Counted from the stretch's first letter, positions 16,475 to 25,208 are shown. The stretch: DNA of 64,000 nucleotides from an uncultured Candidatus Saccharibacteria bacterium (GCA_947169915.1 CAMVRN010000002.1:1-64000); one strand, 5' to 3'. Notes: generated by a model from the sequence alone, not told the origin. Numbers and translations: made by a program.

Positions 16475-17749
16475 TTAGATATACGTTATTGTTACCTTTC
16501 GGTTCTTTTTTGCGTTTGCTTCAATCCAGTTGCCATATTCATCCCACTCGTTATATTCCCCTTTTCCTTTTCCTTCGGCGTCTATGATCGAGCGCTCTAT
16601 ACCCCTGTCTGCAAGTTCTTCTCTGATTCTCTTGGCTCGTTCTGTCGATATCCTTATCATTTCTTCTTCTGAGGCTTTACGGTCTCCTTCAGCTGCTGTT
16701 GCTGTCACTAGAACCTCCTCTGCGTTATTGTTGCGTATTTTTTCTGCAATTTTATCAAGTTCCTTCGAGGCTTGACCTTCATCGACAAAGACGGACCCGT
16801 TCGGTTCGAACTTTATTTCATTTTCGCTTATAAGGATTTCCCCTTTTATTCTTCTTATGTCAGTCAGTTTAACTTTTTCATTTGTTTTAATTCCCTTTTC
16901 GGAGTCAGCAATAGTGTGAAACTCTATTTTTTCTATATCAAACATTGCTTCAAGGATTTCTTTATATATTTCTGTAAGATCGTCTTTTTCTAGTTCGGAA
17001 AGTTTTTCTTGAGGTTCTATGACCCTGCCAATGTTGTACCACTTGATGTAGATTTTCCCATTTTTATTGATTTTTTCGCTAGTTATTTCACCCATACGCT
17101 TTAGCATTTTTACAATATCACTACTTTTGTTGTGCAGAAGATCCAAATCATGATCGGAGAAATTGAGTAGGCCTTGATCGGAAAGGCCTGAGCCGTAGAT
17201 AATTAATACCTTTCTTCCTTTCTTATCTATCGAATCTAGATTAGCAATCGCTTCGCTTATTGCATTTAAGTAGTCGCTTCCACTCTTCTTTGGAGCTATG
17301 GTCAATTGTTCCCTTAATTCTTTAGGATTCTTAACAACTTCTGAATAGCCAGTGGTAGAATAGACTTTCGAGTTTATAGACGACTTTTCGTTCTTTGAGA
17401 GGTTGAAGTATTTTAATATTCCTTCTGATTGTTTGTCTTCTTTTGATTCTTCTGATAATGTATCTTCTTCTATTTTTCCTAGCAATGCAAGCTTAGGAAC
17501 ATTTGCCGTATTTCCAACAACATACGACACATTATCGAAGACATACTCGTCTCGATCGTTTGATTCAATCTCGCACTTGCCGAATAATGAACCTCCTGTC
17601 ATGCCTCTTTCGGCACAGGAGTTACGATTACTTTTAATTACTATTGTACCGAGAATAAAAAGTAATAAGGAAGCGAAAACAGCGCCGACGACACTAAATC
17701 CAATCTTCTTGAGTTGAGCTTTCTTCTTTCTTGAAATAAAACGCTTCAT
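16475..17749 (-). CDS. Inner-membrane-anchored vWA-like/OmpA-domain protein
   Basis: A 424-residue protein. One transmembrane helix (residues 14-37) is followed by a large external part. Residues 130-240 resemble a vWA-like Rossmann fold (GRKVLIIYGSGLSDQGLLNF) but lack the metal-binding DxSxS motif. Residues 310-424 form an OmpA/MotB-type peptidoglycan-binding domain (ISTERAKRIREELADRGI, ending NRKVTITYI). The pairing of a vWA-like fold with an OmpA domain is known from actinobacterial proteins. It heads the operon behind a strong promoter and probably ties a membrane complex to the cell wall. Confidence 0.75.
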   Translation of the reverse strand: MKRFISRKKKAQLKKIGFSVVGAVFASLLLFILGTIVIKSNRNSCAERGMTGGSLFGKCEIESNDRDEYVFDNVSYVVGNTANVPKLALLGKIEEDTLSEESKEDKQSEGILKYFNLSKNEKSSINSKVYSTTGYSEVVKNPKELREQLTIAPKKSGSDYLNAISEAIANLDSIDKKGRKVLIIYGSGLSDQGLLNFSDHDLDLLHNKSSDIVKMLKRMGEITSEKINKNGKIYIKWYNIGRVIEPQEKLSELEKDDLTEIYKEILEAMFDIEKIEFHTIADSEKGIKTNEKVKLTDIRRIKGEILISENEIKFEPNGSVFVDEGQASKELDKIAEKIRNNNAEEVLVTATAAEGDRKASEEEMIRISTERAKRIREELADRGIERSIIDAEGKGKGEYNEWDEYGNWIEANAKKNRKVTITYI

Positions 17750-17788
17750 TTGTTTCCTTTATTAAAACTCTGTTAGGTTATTTCTGTA

Positions 17789-17817
17789 ATTTTAGCATAT
17801 GTGCTTTTATTTGTCAA
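17789..17817 (-). promoter_or_regulatory. Promoter of the OmpA-nuclease operon
   Basis: Minus strand: -35 TTGACA (17812-17817), 17-base spacer, extended -10 TGCTAAAAT (hexamer 17789-17794). It should drive 16475-17749 and the four genes behind it. Confidence 0.75.
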
Positions 17818-17856
17818 TACTAATATATTAATTTTGATTTTTGTCAACCTTGAGCA

Positions 17857-17885
17857 TAAAAATTGACCCGCCGGAGGGGCGGGTC
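17857..17885 (-). terminator. Rho-independent terminator
   Basis: GACCCGCC and GGCGGGTC form a GC-rich hairpin with a T-rich tail on the minus strand, ending the small gene at 17919-18248. Confidence 0.85.
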
Positions 17886-17918
17886 GTGGAGGAAATGAAC
17901 AATGGCAAACCGTGGAAA

Positions 17919-18248
17919 TTATGCAGGGTGTGCTTTCGCGTAGACGATGTCGGAGAACCATCCGTAGGCGATTCTGACGAATCTGGTGCCGTGGAGCAGG
18001 AATCCGATATCGTAGTCCTCTTTCCCCGTTTCGGGGTAGAAGCGAACCTTCAGGGTGATGGACTGTGCGTCCTCGAACAGGGTGTTCAGAAGAGTGGTTG
18101 AACCATTTTTGTCATCAATAAAGCATACAACTTTGATTCCGGGAATCTTCGACAGAGTGGCATTCAGTTCTGCATACCCGTCAACTTCGACATTGTGGAC
18201 CTGGTTCACGATTGCCTGGACTTCCTCAAGAGACATTTTCGCTGCCAT
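17919..18248 (-). CDS. Small soluble protein of unknown function
   Basis: A 109-residue protein with no signal peptide, membrane helix or catalytic motif. Predicted alternating strands and helices (GIKVVCFIDDKNGSTTLLNT, then SITLKVRFYPETG) suggest a small alpha/beta fold. Codons end in C or G far more often than in the neighbours (for example CTG, ATC, GTG), and the gene has its own consensus promoter and terminator. It therefore looks like an independent cassette, possibly acquired. No family was recognised. Confidence 0.6.
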   Translation of the reverse strand: MAAKMSLEEVQAIVNQVHNVEVDGYAELNATLSKIPGIKVVCFIDDKNGSTTLLNTLFEDAQSITLKVRFYPETGKEDYDIGFLLHGTRFVRIAYGWFSDIVYAKAHPA

Positions 18249-18321
18249 AGTAATGTACCACGTTTAAAGTCCGCACGACTATAAAATGTTAGATATGGGT
18301 TTTGCCCAAATCTATACCCTT

Positions 18322-18350
18322 ATTATAGCACAAGTGTTTTATTTTGTCAA
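18322..18350 (-). promoter_or_regulatory. Perfect consensus promoter
   Basis: Minus strand: TTGACA (18345-18350), 17-base spacer ending TGC, TATAAT (18322-18327). The leader to the ATG at 18248 is about 65 bases. Confidence 0.85.
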
Positions 18351-18426
18351 GAATCACAGGGGTAGAATAGGCGGTTTTGGCGGTTTCGAACCTTAAAATT
18401 CTAAAGCAATTTTAAGGAAAATTAGA

Positions 18427-18432
18427 TATAAT
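18427..18432 (+). promoter_or_regulatory. -10 box for leaderless VTC-domain transcript
   Basis: TATAAT, then ATAACC, then ATG at 18439: a six-base gap and no Shine-Dalgarno site. Confidence 0.65.
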
Positions 18433-18438
18433 ATAACC

Positions 18439-19206
18439 ATGAGCGTGCAGCTACGTGATAAAACGATTGAAAGGATTGAGGAAAAATATCTCATTACAAA
18501 AACCGAAAAAACGGCGCTGATGAAAAAGATTTCCAAGGAGCTCGAGCACGACGAATATTACAAGGAAGAAGTCCTAAGTCTTTACTTTGACACGGAAAAT
18601 TATGACCTCGCCATTAAATCGATTGACAGGCCTAATTTCCGCGAAAAAGTACGCGTACGGGCATACGACAAGCCTAGAAAGACATCAAAGGTGTTTTTCG
18701 AGGTGAAGACGAAGCTCGTCCAGGGCAAACGCAAAATCGGCGACAAAAGAAGGCTTTTGATTAAACTCGGTGATTTTTATAACTACTACGAGAAAGGCGA
18801 AGATTTGGAAAAAATCATCGAAGAGTTTAGCAAGGGCGATAAGCAACAGATGCAAATCGCGAGAGAGCTTGACTATATTACGAAGCATTATCAACTCGTG
18901 CCGAAGGTTGTTATTTCTGCAGATAGAACCGCGTTTAAAGCGAAAGGCGACAGTGATTTTAGACTGACCTTTGATGAAAATTTGCGTTTCCGCGAGACTG
19001 AGTTGAAACTAGAAAAAGGCAGTAAAGGCGAAAAGTATTTCCCTGCTATCGGCGAGAAAAAACGTGCGATTATTATGGAAGTAAAAACGATGAACGCGAT
19101 GCCGCCTTGGTTCGTTAAGGAGTTAGGACGACTCCACATTTATCCTCAAAGATTTTCTAAATACGGAAAAATTTATCAATTAATAAACGAAAGGAATAAA
19201 AAATAA
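18439..19206 (+). CDS. VTC-domain protein (polyphosphate polymerase-like)
   Basis: A 255-residue protein with the tunnel-fold VTC domain: an RIEEKYLIT opening, basic strands FREKVRVRAYD and VFFEVKTKL, a late RLTFDENLRFRE strand and an IIMEVKTMN strand, ending SKYGKIYQL. These Arg/Lys/Glu positions line the phosphate tunnel in VTC4-type polyphosphate polymerases. It is followed, with one-base overlaps, by a DUF4956 membrane protein and a Cthe_2159-like protein. That trio recurs in Firmicutes, often with CotH kinases. Whether it makes polyphosphate or modifies a surface polymer is unknown. Confidence 0.87.
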   Translation: MSVQLRDKTIERIEEKYLITKTEKTALMKKISKELEHDEYYKEEVLSLYFDTENYDLAIKSIDRPNFREKVRVRAYDKPRKTSKVFFEVKTKLVQGKRKIGDKRRLLIKLGDFYNYYEKGEDLEKIIEEFSKGDKQQMQIARELDYITKHYQLVPKVVISADRTAFKAKGDSDFRLTFDENLRFRETELKLEKGSKGEKYFPAIGEKKRAIIMEVKTMNAMPPWFVKELGRLHIYPQRFSKYGKIYQLINERNKK

Positions 19207-19877
19207 TGTTTAACAGTGTATTCGACACATCGAGCGCCGGACTCAACATTACGTCGATTTTGATGTGTTCGGCAGTCGCGATAGCGCTCGGACTCGTGAT
19301 TGCGTTTACGCACATGAAAACGAGCAGAACTAGCAAAAACTTCCTGATTACCCTCACAATTTTGCCACTCCTTGTCGAAGTTGTGATGTTGATGGTTAAC
19401 GGTTCGCTGGGAACTTCCATCGCGATTCTAGGCGCGTTCGGATTGATTCGCTTCCGTTCGATTGCGGGAAACTCGAAAGAGATTTCTAGCGTGTTCTTCG
19501 CAATGGCGATTGGACTTGCGCTTGGAATGGGACATATCCTATTCGCTGCAGTTATCACCGTGATTACTGTTTTCTTGATTCTTATTCTCTCGAAAACGAA
19601 TATTTTCAATCTCTCTTCCCAACCACAGACACTCCAAATTGTCGTTCCTGAAGACCTTGATTATACGCACATGTTTGATGCCGAGTTCAAAAAATATACC
19701 ACTCACCATGAGCTCGTTCGCTCGAAAACGACCAACATGGGGAGCCTTTATCAACTAACTTATGAAGTGAATTTGAAGAAGAGCGCTAATGAAAAAGAGT
19801 TCTTAGACGCCGTGCGTGTGAAAAACTCTAACCTCAAGGTTCTTCTCAGTCACGTTTCGAAAGAAGAACAGATTTAA
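19206..19877 (+). CDS. DUF4956 membrane protein
   Basis: A 223-residue protein with four hydrophobic segments in the first 140 residues and a cytoplasmic C-terminal domain. The LGAFGLIRFRSIAGNSKEISSVFFAMAIGLA-like region (about residues 75-105) is the family hallmark, with the GxIRFRS loop. It is fused in transcription between the VTC gene (one-base overlap) and the beta-helix gene (one-base overlap), as in many Firmicutes clusters. It probably handles or exports the product of the VTC protein; this is inferred from co-occurrence. Confidence 0.87.
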   Translation: MFNSVFDTSSAGLNITSILMCSAVAIALGLVIAFTHMKTSRTSKNFLITLTILPLLVEVVMLMVNGSLGTSIAILGAFGLIRFRSIAGNSKEISSVFFAMAIGLALGMGHILFAAVITVITVFLILILSKTNIFNLSSQPQTLQIVVPEDLDYTHMFDAEFKKYTTHHELVRSKTTNMGSLYQLTYEVNLKKSANEKEFLDAVRVKNSNLKVLLSHVSKEEQI

Positions 19878-21421
19878 TGACAGAAGATAACGAAGATTTG
19901 ATTAAAAACGGGGACAAAGGCGCGAATGAAGCGCGCAATGAAAATGCGACAAAAGAGGGGGAGCAAGATGTAAAAATTGAGGGGAATGCGCCCGAAAAAC
20001 GCAAAAAGAACCTGCTTCCGACGATTCTGATTATTGCAATTCCGTTGATTATTATTGGACTAGCAATTCTGTTTTTCGGAACAGGTTCGTCGAATACTTC
20101 TACTCTCGGGAACAATATCGACGAAAATGCACTAAATATTGTTTCTGGGAATTCGCAGACGATTGAGCTGACAGGAAGTACGAAAATCACGCAACCAGGC
20201 GTCTATACGCTTACGGGAACGATTGAAAACGGTATGATTTCGATTAATACGAACGGCGTGGTGCAATTAATTCTCAACGGGGTGAATATTACGAACAATA
20301 ACGGGCCGGCGATTTATGTCGAAAATGCGAAGACGGTTATTGTCGAAACAGCGGAAGGCTCGACGAACATACTCACGGACAGTCCAACGTATAGCGGATG
20401 GGACGAAGATGTCTGCGGTGCGCTATTCTCACATGATGATTTAGTGCTTCAAGGTTCTGGAACGTTAGTTGTGAACGGGAATTTTGAGGACGGAATTGTC
20501 GGAAAAGATGACTTAAAAATTATTTCTGGCACTTATATAGTCGATAGCCGCGATGAAGGAATTCGCGGGCGCGATTCGGTCTATATTGTTGATGGGAACT
20601 TCGAAATTGATGCTGGTGGAGATGCGATAAAAGCGAATAATTCTGACGAAGTTGCGAAGGGCTGGGTCAAAATTGATGGCGGAAAAATTGTCGCAAGGGC
20701 TGGAGATGATGGAATTCACGCGGAATCGTCACTAGAGATTAATGGTGGGGATATCAGTATCGAAAAGTCATATGAGGGGCTTGAAGCTGCGAAGATTACG
20801 ATAAACGGCGGAGAGATTAGTGTTTATACGGATGACGATGGTTTGAACGCGGCGGGCGGAAATGATAGCTCTTCCCCAAATATGGCCAGATATCAAGAAA
20901 GTTCGTCGGATTACGCAATTTATATCAACGGCGGAAAGATTTATGTCAATTCAATGGGAGATGGAATAGATAGCAATGGCGCGCTTTATATTAATGACGG
21001 AATCGTAATTGTCGATGGACCAACAAATTCGGCAAACGGAGCACTTGATTCGGAAACTGGAATTATCTACAAAGGGGGGACTGTCGTTGCGGTCGGCGCG
21101 AGCGGAATGGTTGCGGTGCCTGGAAATTCAAGTACGAATTATTCTATGTCCGTGTTCTTCACGCAGAATTACGCGGCCGGAACAAAAATTTCTGTGAGGA
21201 AATCGAACGGCACGACAATATTTGAGCATACGTCTGCTAAGTCATTTCAGCACGCGGTACTTGGGAGTGACGAATTTGAGAACGGCGAAACGTATCATAT
21301 CTATATAAATGATGAAGAATATACAAGTGTAACGCTCAGTGGTACCACCACGCAAGTTGGAAATGGTGGCGGGATGATGCCTGGCGGAGGCGGGCAACAG
21401 ATGCCTGGACGAAGAATGTAG
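19877..21421 (+). CDS. Cthe_2159-like beta-helix carbohydrate-binding protein
   Basis: A 514-residue protein. A charged N-terminal tail (about 45 residues) precedes one transmembrane helix near residues 49-70. A right-handed parallel beta-helix of repeated 'INGG.I.V' turns follows (LEINGGDISIEKS, ITINGGEISVYTDDDG, YINDGIVIVDG). This matches the Cthe_2159 polygalacturonate-binding family. The C-terminus is a Gly/Met/Gln-rich tail (GGGMMPGGGGQQMPGRRM). The helix should lie outside the cell and may bind polysaccharide or calcium (many DDDG loops). A terminator follows at once. Confidence 0.85.
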   Translation: MTEDNEDLIKNGDKGANEARNENATKEGEQDVKIEGNAPEKRKKNLLPTILIIAIPLIIIGLAILFFGTGSSNTSTLGNNIDENALNIVSGNSQTIELTGSTKITQPGVYTLTGTIENGMISINTNGVVQLILNGVNITNNNGPAIYVENAKTVIVETAEGSTNILTDSPTYSGWDEDVCGALFSHDDLVLQGSGTLVVNGNFEDGIVGKDDLKIISGTYIVDSRDEGIRGRDSVYIVDGNFEIDAGGDAIKANNSDEVAKGWVKIDGGKIVARAGDDGIHAESSLEINGGDISIEKSYEGLEAAKITINGGEISVYTDDDGLNAAGGNDSSSPNMARYQESSSDYAIYINGGKIYVNSMGDGIDSNGALYINDGIVIVDGPTNSANGALDSETGIIYKGGTVVAVGASGMVAVPGNSSTNYSMSVFFTQNYAAGTKISVRKSNGTTIFEHTSAKSFQHAVLGSDEFENGETYHIYINDEEYTSVTLSGTTTQVGNGGGMMPGGGGQQMPGRRM

Positions 21422-21430
21422 AACGACAAC

Positions 21431-21463
21431 GAAAATCCCCCCGACTTACGTCAGGGGGAAATT
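21431..21463. terminator. Bidirectional terminator
   Basis: A CCCCC/GGGGG stem extended by GAC/GTC, with A-rich and T-rich flanks on both sides, lies between converging genes 19877-21421 and 21495-22736. Confidence 0.8.
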
Positions 21464-21494
21464 CGTTTAACAATGGCTTCGGGAGCGGTCAAGC

Positions 21495-22736
21495 TTAGAA
21501 GCGTTTTTTACGGCTAGTCAAGTAGTAACCAGCAGCGGTAACGACAGAGCCAGCACCAAGAGCGGTGGTAGCGATGTCGGCAGGACCAGTTTCTGGAATT
21601 TCAGGTTTAACTGGGTCAACAGGTTCCTCATTCTTTGGGCAACCTTTATAGATGAGAACGTCAGCATAATCTTGTTTCATGGTTGCTTCGTGACCGATGT
21701 AACCTTGAGCCCAAGAGCGGAGAACGTTATCACCACCACAACCGAGGTTGTTATCTTTCATAACAACTTCGAAGGTAACTACTGCAGCAGCACCAGCTTT
21801 GTAATCGCCGATGTTGATGCCTTCATCAGTGGTAAGACCATCAGATTTAAGAGCAAGACCGTTTTTGTAGTTCGAATTGTAAAGTTTGGTAGAACCAGGA
21901 ACATAAGTTTGGTTGGAACCAAGTTTATCAAAGAGAACAACGTCTTTCTCTAGAGAATCGCTAGTGTTTTTGTAGGTGATTTTGTATTCAACAGTGTCAC
22001 CAACTTTAGCGTTGACTTGCTTTTTCCATTCAGTTTCGCCTTTGATGCGAACTTGTTTAGAAACGGAGAAGTCATAATCGTAAACTGCTTTGACACGGAA
22101 GGTAACGATACCAGCGTAGCCGAAACAGCCAGGGATTTCGCCGTTAAGCGAATCGTAACCGAGGGTAGTACCGCCCATAACGAGGTTATCGCTGAGTGTA
22201 GTACCACCAACTTTACCTTTGGATTCGATAAGAGCAGAGCCCTTAACGTATTCTAGGTGGAAGGTATTGGTAGAGTTCTTAAAGACGACCTCATCCCAAA
22301 CCTTGTTTGGTTGAGCGTTAGATGCAGAAACGGTACCAGTGACGGTAATAGATTTACCAGATTCAGTTGGAACGTTTACGTTTGCAGTAACGTCTTTCGC
22401 GATCATTTCAGTACCGCGAGGGTTGTTATTGTGGACATAAAGGCGCACAATGTATTCTTTGCCGTTTTCAACTTCGATGTCATTGGCATTCCAGACATTT
22501 GCAGAATCAGCGGCGCGGGCTTGAACGAAGTAAAGCTCGTTTAGGTCCGGGTTGTCAGAAATGGAGTTAAGGACAATTTTGTTGTCGATAGCGCCATTAT
22601 TGATTTCTTCGATGGTGTAAGACTTACGACCACCGTCGCTGTCGCCCCAAGCGGAAACATTCGCAGTGGAGACAAGAGCGGTTCCGGCAACAGCTGTAAG
22701 AGCAGCAGCACCAAGAACGTATTTGATGTTTTTCAT
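21495..22736 (-). CDS. Surface protein with DUF11-like domain and IPETG sorting signal
   Basis: A 413-residue protein. Residues 1-29 are a signal peptide (cut near VSA). Two beta-rich regions follow. The second (residues 225-340: VNAKVGDTVEYKITYKNTSD, then VLFDKLGSNQTYVPGSTKLY) is a DUF11-type Ig-like repeat. The tail is IPETG, a hydrophobic segment, then SRKKRF: a complete sorting signal. Even codon use and a clean leader suggest high expression; it may be an abundant surface-layer-like or adhesive protein, which is inferred. No sortase gene is in the window. Confidence 0.8.
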   Translation of the reverse strand: MKNIKYVLGAAALTAVAGTALVSTANVSAWGDSDGGRKSYTIEEINNGAIDNKIVLNSISDNPDLNELYFVQARAADSANVWNANDIEVENGKEYIVRLYVHNNNPRGTEMIAKDVTANVNVPTESGKSITVTGTVSASNAQPNKVWDEVVFKNSTNTFHLEYVKGSALIESKGKVGGTTLSDNLVMGGTTLGYDSLNGEIPGCFGYAGIVTFRVKAVYDYDFSVSKQVRIKGETEWKKQVNAKVGDTVEYKITYKNTSDSLEKDVVLFDKLGSNQTYVPGSTKLYNSNYKNGLALKSDGLTTDEGINIGDYKAGAAAVVTFEVVMKDNNLGCGGDNVLRSWAQGYIGHEATMKQDYADVLIYKGCPKNEEPVDPVKPEIPETGPADIATTALGAGSVVTAAGYYLTSRKKRF

Positions 22737-22927
22737 AATAACTCCTTTATACAGTTGATTAATAAAATAACATTAAATTTAGTATTTTTCTAGAGATATT
22801 TTAGAGGAGCCATTTTCGCAAAATGACCCCGCGCTTCATAAATCCTAGAATCTTTCCTAGACTAGCCGAATTGTTAAATGACGTCGTAGTCTAAAGCCGA
22901 ATCATCTCAGATGCAAACAAGGGGATT

Positions 22928-22955
22928 GTCCCAGCAGCGAGGGCCGCTGGGACGG
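22928..22955 (-). other. GC-rich hairpin downstream of 22987-24471
   Basis: GTCCCAGC and GCTGGGAC form a strong stem just after the end of the proline-rich gene. The T-run typical of a terminator is weak, so termination is likely but not certain. Confidence 0.5.
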
Positions 22956-22968
22956 GTAAGGTACAACG

Positions 22969-22982
22969 CATCCAATTTAGAA
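22969..22982 (+). repeat. 14-bp inverted repeat, left copy
   Basis: CATCCAATTTAGAA is repeated in inverse orientation at 24984-24997, so the pair brackets the two-gene cassette 22987-24956. Perfect 14-base agreement over 2 kb is unlikely by chance but not impossible. Confidence 0.5.
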
Positions 22983-22986
22983 ATAG

Positions 22987-24471
22987 TTAGATAGAGTCGG
23001 GGTCAAAGGAGTCGTCTCCTTGTCCTTGAGTTTCCGTTTGTGGGACGTTGTGGTCCGGATTGCTCGGTGGCGGAGTGTATGTATCCTCGCGAATCGGCGG
23101 CGGAGCTTCTGTCTCGCAAACTTCTGTCGGGCGAACCACGGCAGTGGGAACTGCGGTAGGAGCAGGAGTTGCTGGGGCAGGTGTTACGACGGCAGGAGCC
23201 GGAGTGCTTTCTACATGGTCCGTTGTATGAGGGTCAGTAGAATTTTCCGGATTAGTCGGTCCACCACCAACAGGAGCATCAGATACGGTCGGTCTCTGGC
23301 TCGGGTCCTTGGTTGGACGGGGAGTCGGAGTTGGTGTTTCCGGCGTCGGAGTTGGTGTGTTCTGCCCGGGGGTAGGTGTCGGGGTATTACCTCCAGGAGG
23401 CGGGTTGTTCTTGCCATTGGCTTTCCACTTCGGTGTGCCACCTTCAGTGAAATTGAACCACGTCCTCTGAGAGTAATTCTTGTTGCTCACTCCAGCGAAT
23501 GCAGCGGCGACTTCAAGCGCTTTCTTGTTAGAGACGAAAGTGTTCTTCGCGCCCTTCGCATAGAAAGTTACAAGCAAGTCGGGCTTGTTATTCGTGTCGG
23601 AGTAAACTCTTGAAAACAGTTCGGGGTCGATGGTATCTGCGTCGTCATCTTCGATATATCTCAGCATGACTTCGAGATTCCAATCTTTGCTTGTTTCAAT
23701 GCGACCACCGTCGAGCTTCTTGAAGAAGTAATCAAGAGTTTCATTTGCCACTCTGTCATATTCTTCTTTGCCCATCCCGATGAGTTCCCATACGCGGTTG
23801 TTAACTTCTTCCATGTTGTTGAAGTTCTCAAGCCCCATCTGGAAACGGAACCAGGTCAGTGACCACGGGTCAGCGCAGGTAGCAATCATGAAGTTCTGGA
23901 CTTTGTCGGACCAGAGCTCACCTTGGATTGGGACTCCGTATGCTTCGGGTATTTCCTTTTCCAGGTTGTCGACGATTGCTACATACCAAGGGTCATCAGT
24001 CGTAACCCATCCACCAGCGTAGGTGAAAGTGGTTAGCTTATGCTTCTTGTTTTCGACCTTGAAGCTGATTGTTTTTTCCGTAGGAGTGATGACAATCGGC
24101 TGTACGACCTGTTCAACAGGGGGTTGCGTCGGTTCCGGTGTCACGTAGACCACGTTTTCGACGTAAATCGGTTCGGGTGTGACGAGCGGAACTTCAGGCA
24201 CCTGTTCGGCAGGAGCCGTAGGGGATGCCGGAGGCGGAGGCGCCGTAGGTTCAACGGGAGCAGCAGGCTGTTCGGGTTGAGCGGGCGGAGCTTCACGTTC
24301 CTCGACATGGTCCGCAAGAGAGGCGAAGTTCAGCGTCGGTGCGTGCTGAACCCATCCCTGGTTGTAGGCCAAGGTCCAGCCTCCCCATGCGAGCAGGAAC
24401 AGAATCGCGAGAACAATAATGGCGATAATGATCCTGCTGAAGATGGGAAATTCTTCTTTAAAACGCTTCAT
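22987..24471 (-). CDS. Membrane-anchored protein with Pro/Thr-rich linkers
   Basis: A 494-residue protein. One transmembrane helix (residues 12-34) is followed by a Pro/Ala/Glu-rich stalk (about 45-150) and a globular domain of about 180 residues (KVENKKHKLTTFTYAGGWVT to YSQRTWFNFTEGG). A long PTPTP tail with acidic end follows. The globular part has many aromatics and no recognised motif. The layout fits a cell-surface stalked protein. Codon use is richer in C and G than in housekeeping neighbours. It is co-transcribed with the membrane gene at 24474 (two-base gap). Confidence 0.6.
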   Translation of the reverse strand: MKRFKEEFPIFSRIIIAIIVLAILFLLAWGGWTLAYNQGWVQHAPTLNFASLADHVEEREAPPAQPEQPAAPVEPTAPPPPASPTAPAEQVPEVPLVTPEPIYVENVVYVTPEPTQPPVEQVVQPIVITPTEKTISFKVENKKHKLTTFTYAGGWVTTDDPWYVAIVDNLEKEIPEAYGVPIQGELWSDKVQNFMIATCADPWSLTWFRFQMGLENFNNMEEVNNRVWELIGMGKEEYDRVANETLDYFFKKLDGGRIETSKDWNLEVMLRYIEDDDADTIDPELFSRVYSDTNNKPDLLVTFYAKGAKNTFVSNKKALEVAAAFAGVSNKNYSQRTWFNFTEGGTPKWKANGKNNPPPGGNTPTPTPGQNTPTPTPETPTPTPRPTKDPSQRPTVSDAPVGGGPTNPENSTDPHTTDHVESTPAPAVVTPAPATPAPTAVPTAVVRPTEVCETEAPPPIREDTYTPPPSNPDHNVPQTETQGQGDDSFDPDSI

Positions 24472-24473
24472 TC

Positions 24474-24956
24474 TTATTCCTCCTTACGGGAAAGTCGGTA
24501 GGTAGCACTGCCAAATACTTTGACAATAACGACAATCGCCAGTCCGATGATGATTCCCCAGACGAGACCGAGGTATTTCATACCGAAGATAGCGATAAGC
24601 GCGCCAAAAGGCACGGCCAGGAAGGTCATCGCCGCAGACTGAAGTTTTTCTGTCTGATATACCTCGCGGTAAATGTAGTACAGAGCCTCAATTGTGAGTG
24701 CGATAACCAGGACCAAGTCAATCACATTACCGAGGAGTGCTCCCACGCCGATTGCGCACCAGATTACTAGGCGGGCCAGAATAGAGATTGAGTTCTCCAT
24801 GGCTTCGCGGGCAACCAGTCTGCGCTGTTTATCGGACAGGTCGGCACTCTTCATGTAGTTCTTGACGCGCTGGTCCGTCACGCTGTTCCAGAGGAAAAAC
24901 CCCAGACCAGTAGCGACAGCCAGCAGGATGATGTAACCAAGATTGTTCCAGAACAT
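24474..24956 (-). CDS. Polytopic membrane protein, unknown
   Basis: A 160-residue protein with four hydrophobic segments (about residues 5-23, 55-76, 78-95 and 108-150) and a basic tail (YRLSRKEE). A helical amphipathic stretch (LSDKQRRLVAREAMENS) lies in the first cytoplasmic part. It has a TTTGGGAGGG Shine-Dalgarno region and tandem consensus promoters. It heads the cassette with the proline-rich surface protein and probably works with it in the envelope. No family was recognised. Confidence 0.6.
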   Translation of the reverse strand: MFWNNLGYIILLAVATGLGFFLWNSVTDQRVKNYMKSADLSDKQRRLVAREAMENSISILARLVIWCAIGVGALLGNVIDLVLVIALTIEALYYIYREVYQTEKLQSAAMTFLAVPFGALIAIFGMKYLGLVWGIIIGLAIVVIVKVFGSATYRLSRKEE

Positions 24957-24983
24957 TTGTTTTCCCTCCCAAAAATATAGTTC

Positions 24984-24997
24984 TTCTAAATTGGATG
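24984..24997 (-). repeat. 14-bp inverted repeat, right copy
   Basis: Reverse complement of CATCCAATTTAGAA at 22969-22982. It lies within the leader of the 24956 transcript. Confidence 0.5.
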
Positions 24998-25083
24998 TCC
25001 AGACAATGCGTTTGTGTCTGGGATGATTCGGTTTTAATGACCCTTTGTATAAGTTCTAACACGCTCTTATACAGACTGAGACC

Positions 25084-25143
25084 ATTATACCACACGTGTT
25101 TATTTTTGTCAATAGTTATAGCATAAGCTTGACAGTATGTTAA
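25084..25143 (-). promoter_or_regulatory. Tandem consensus promoters
   Basis: Proximal: TTGACA (25107-25112), 17-base spacer, TATAAT (25084-25089). Distal: TTAACA (25138-25143), 17-base spacer with TGC, TATAAC (25115-25120). Both drive 24956 and 24471. Confidence 0.8.
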
Positions 25144-25162
25144 ATTACTTATGGTTGACAAG

Positions 25163-25188
25163 AAAAAGGCACCCTTTTTAGGGGTGCC
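25163..25188 (-). terminator. Rho-independent terminator
   Basis: GGCACCC and GGGTGCC form the stem and TTTTTC follows on the minus strand, ending the gene at 25209-25712. Confidence 0.85.
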
Positions 25189-25208
25189 AGGGGTGGGGGG
25201 AGGGGTTG

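Noticed and set aside
23020..23613. Long Arg-rich plus-strand frame
   Set aside because: Exactly opposite the Pro/Thr-rich gene at 22987-24471, and typical of antisense to proline and threonine codons.
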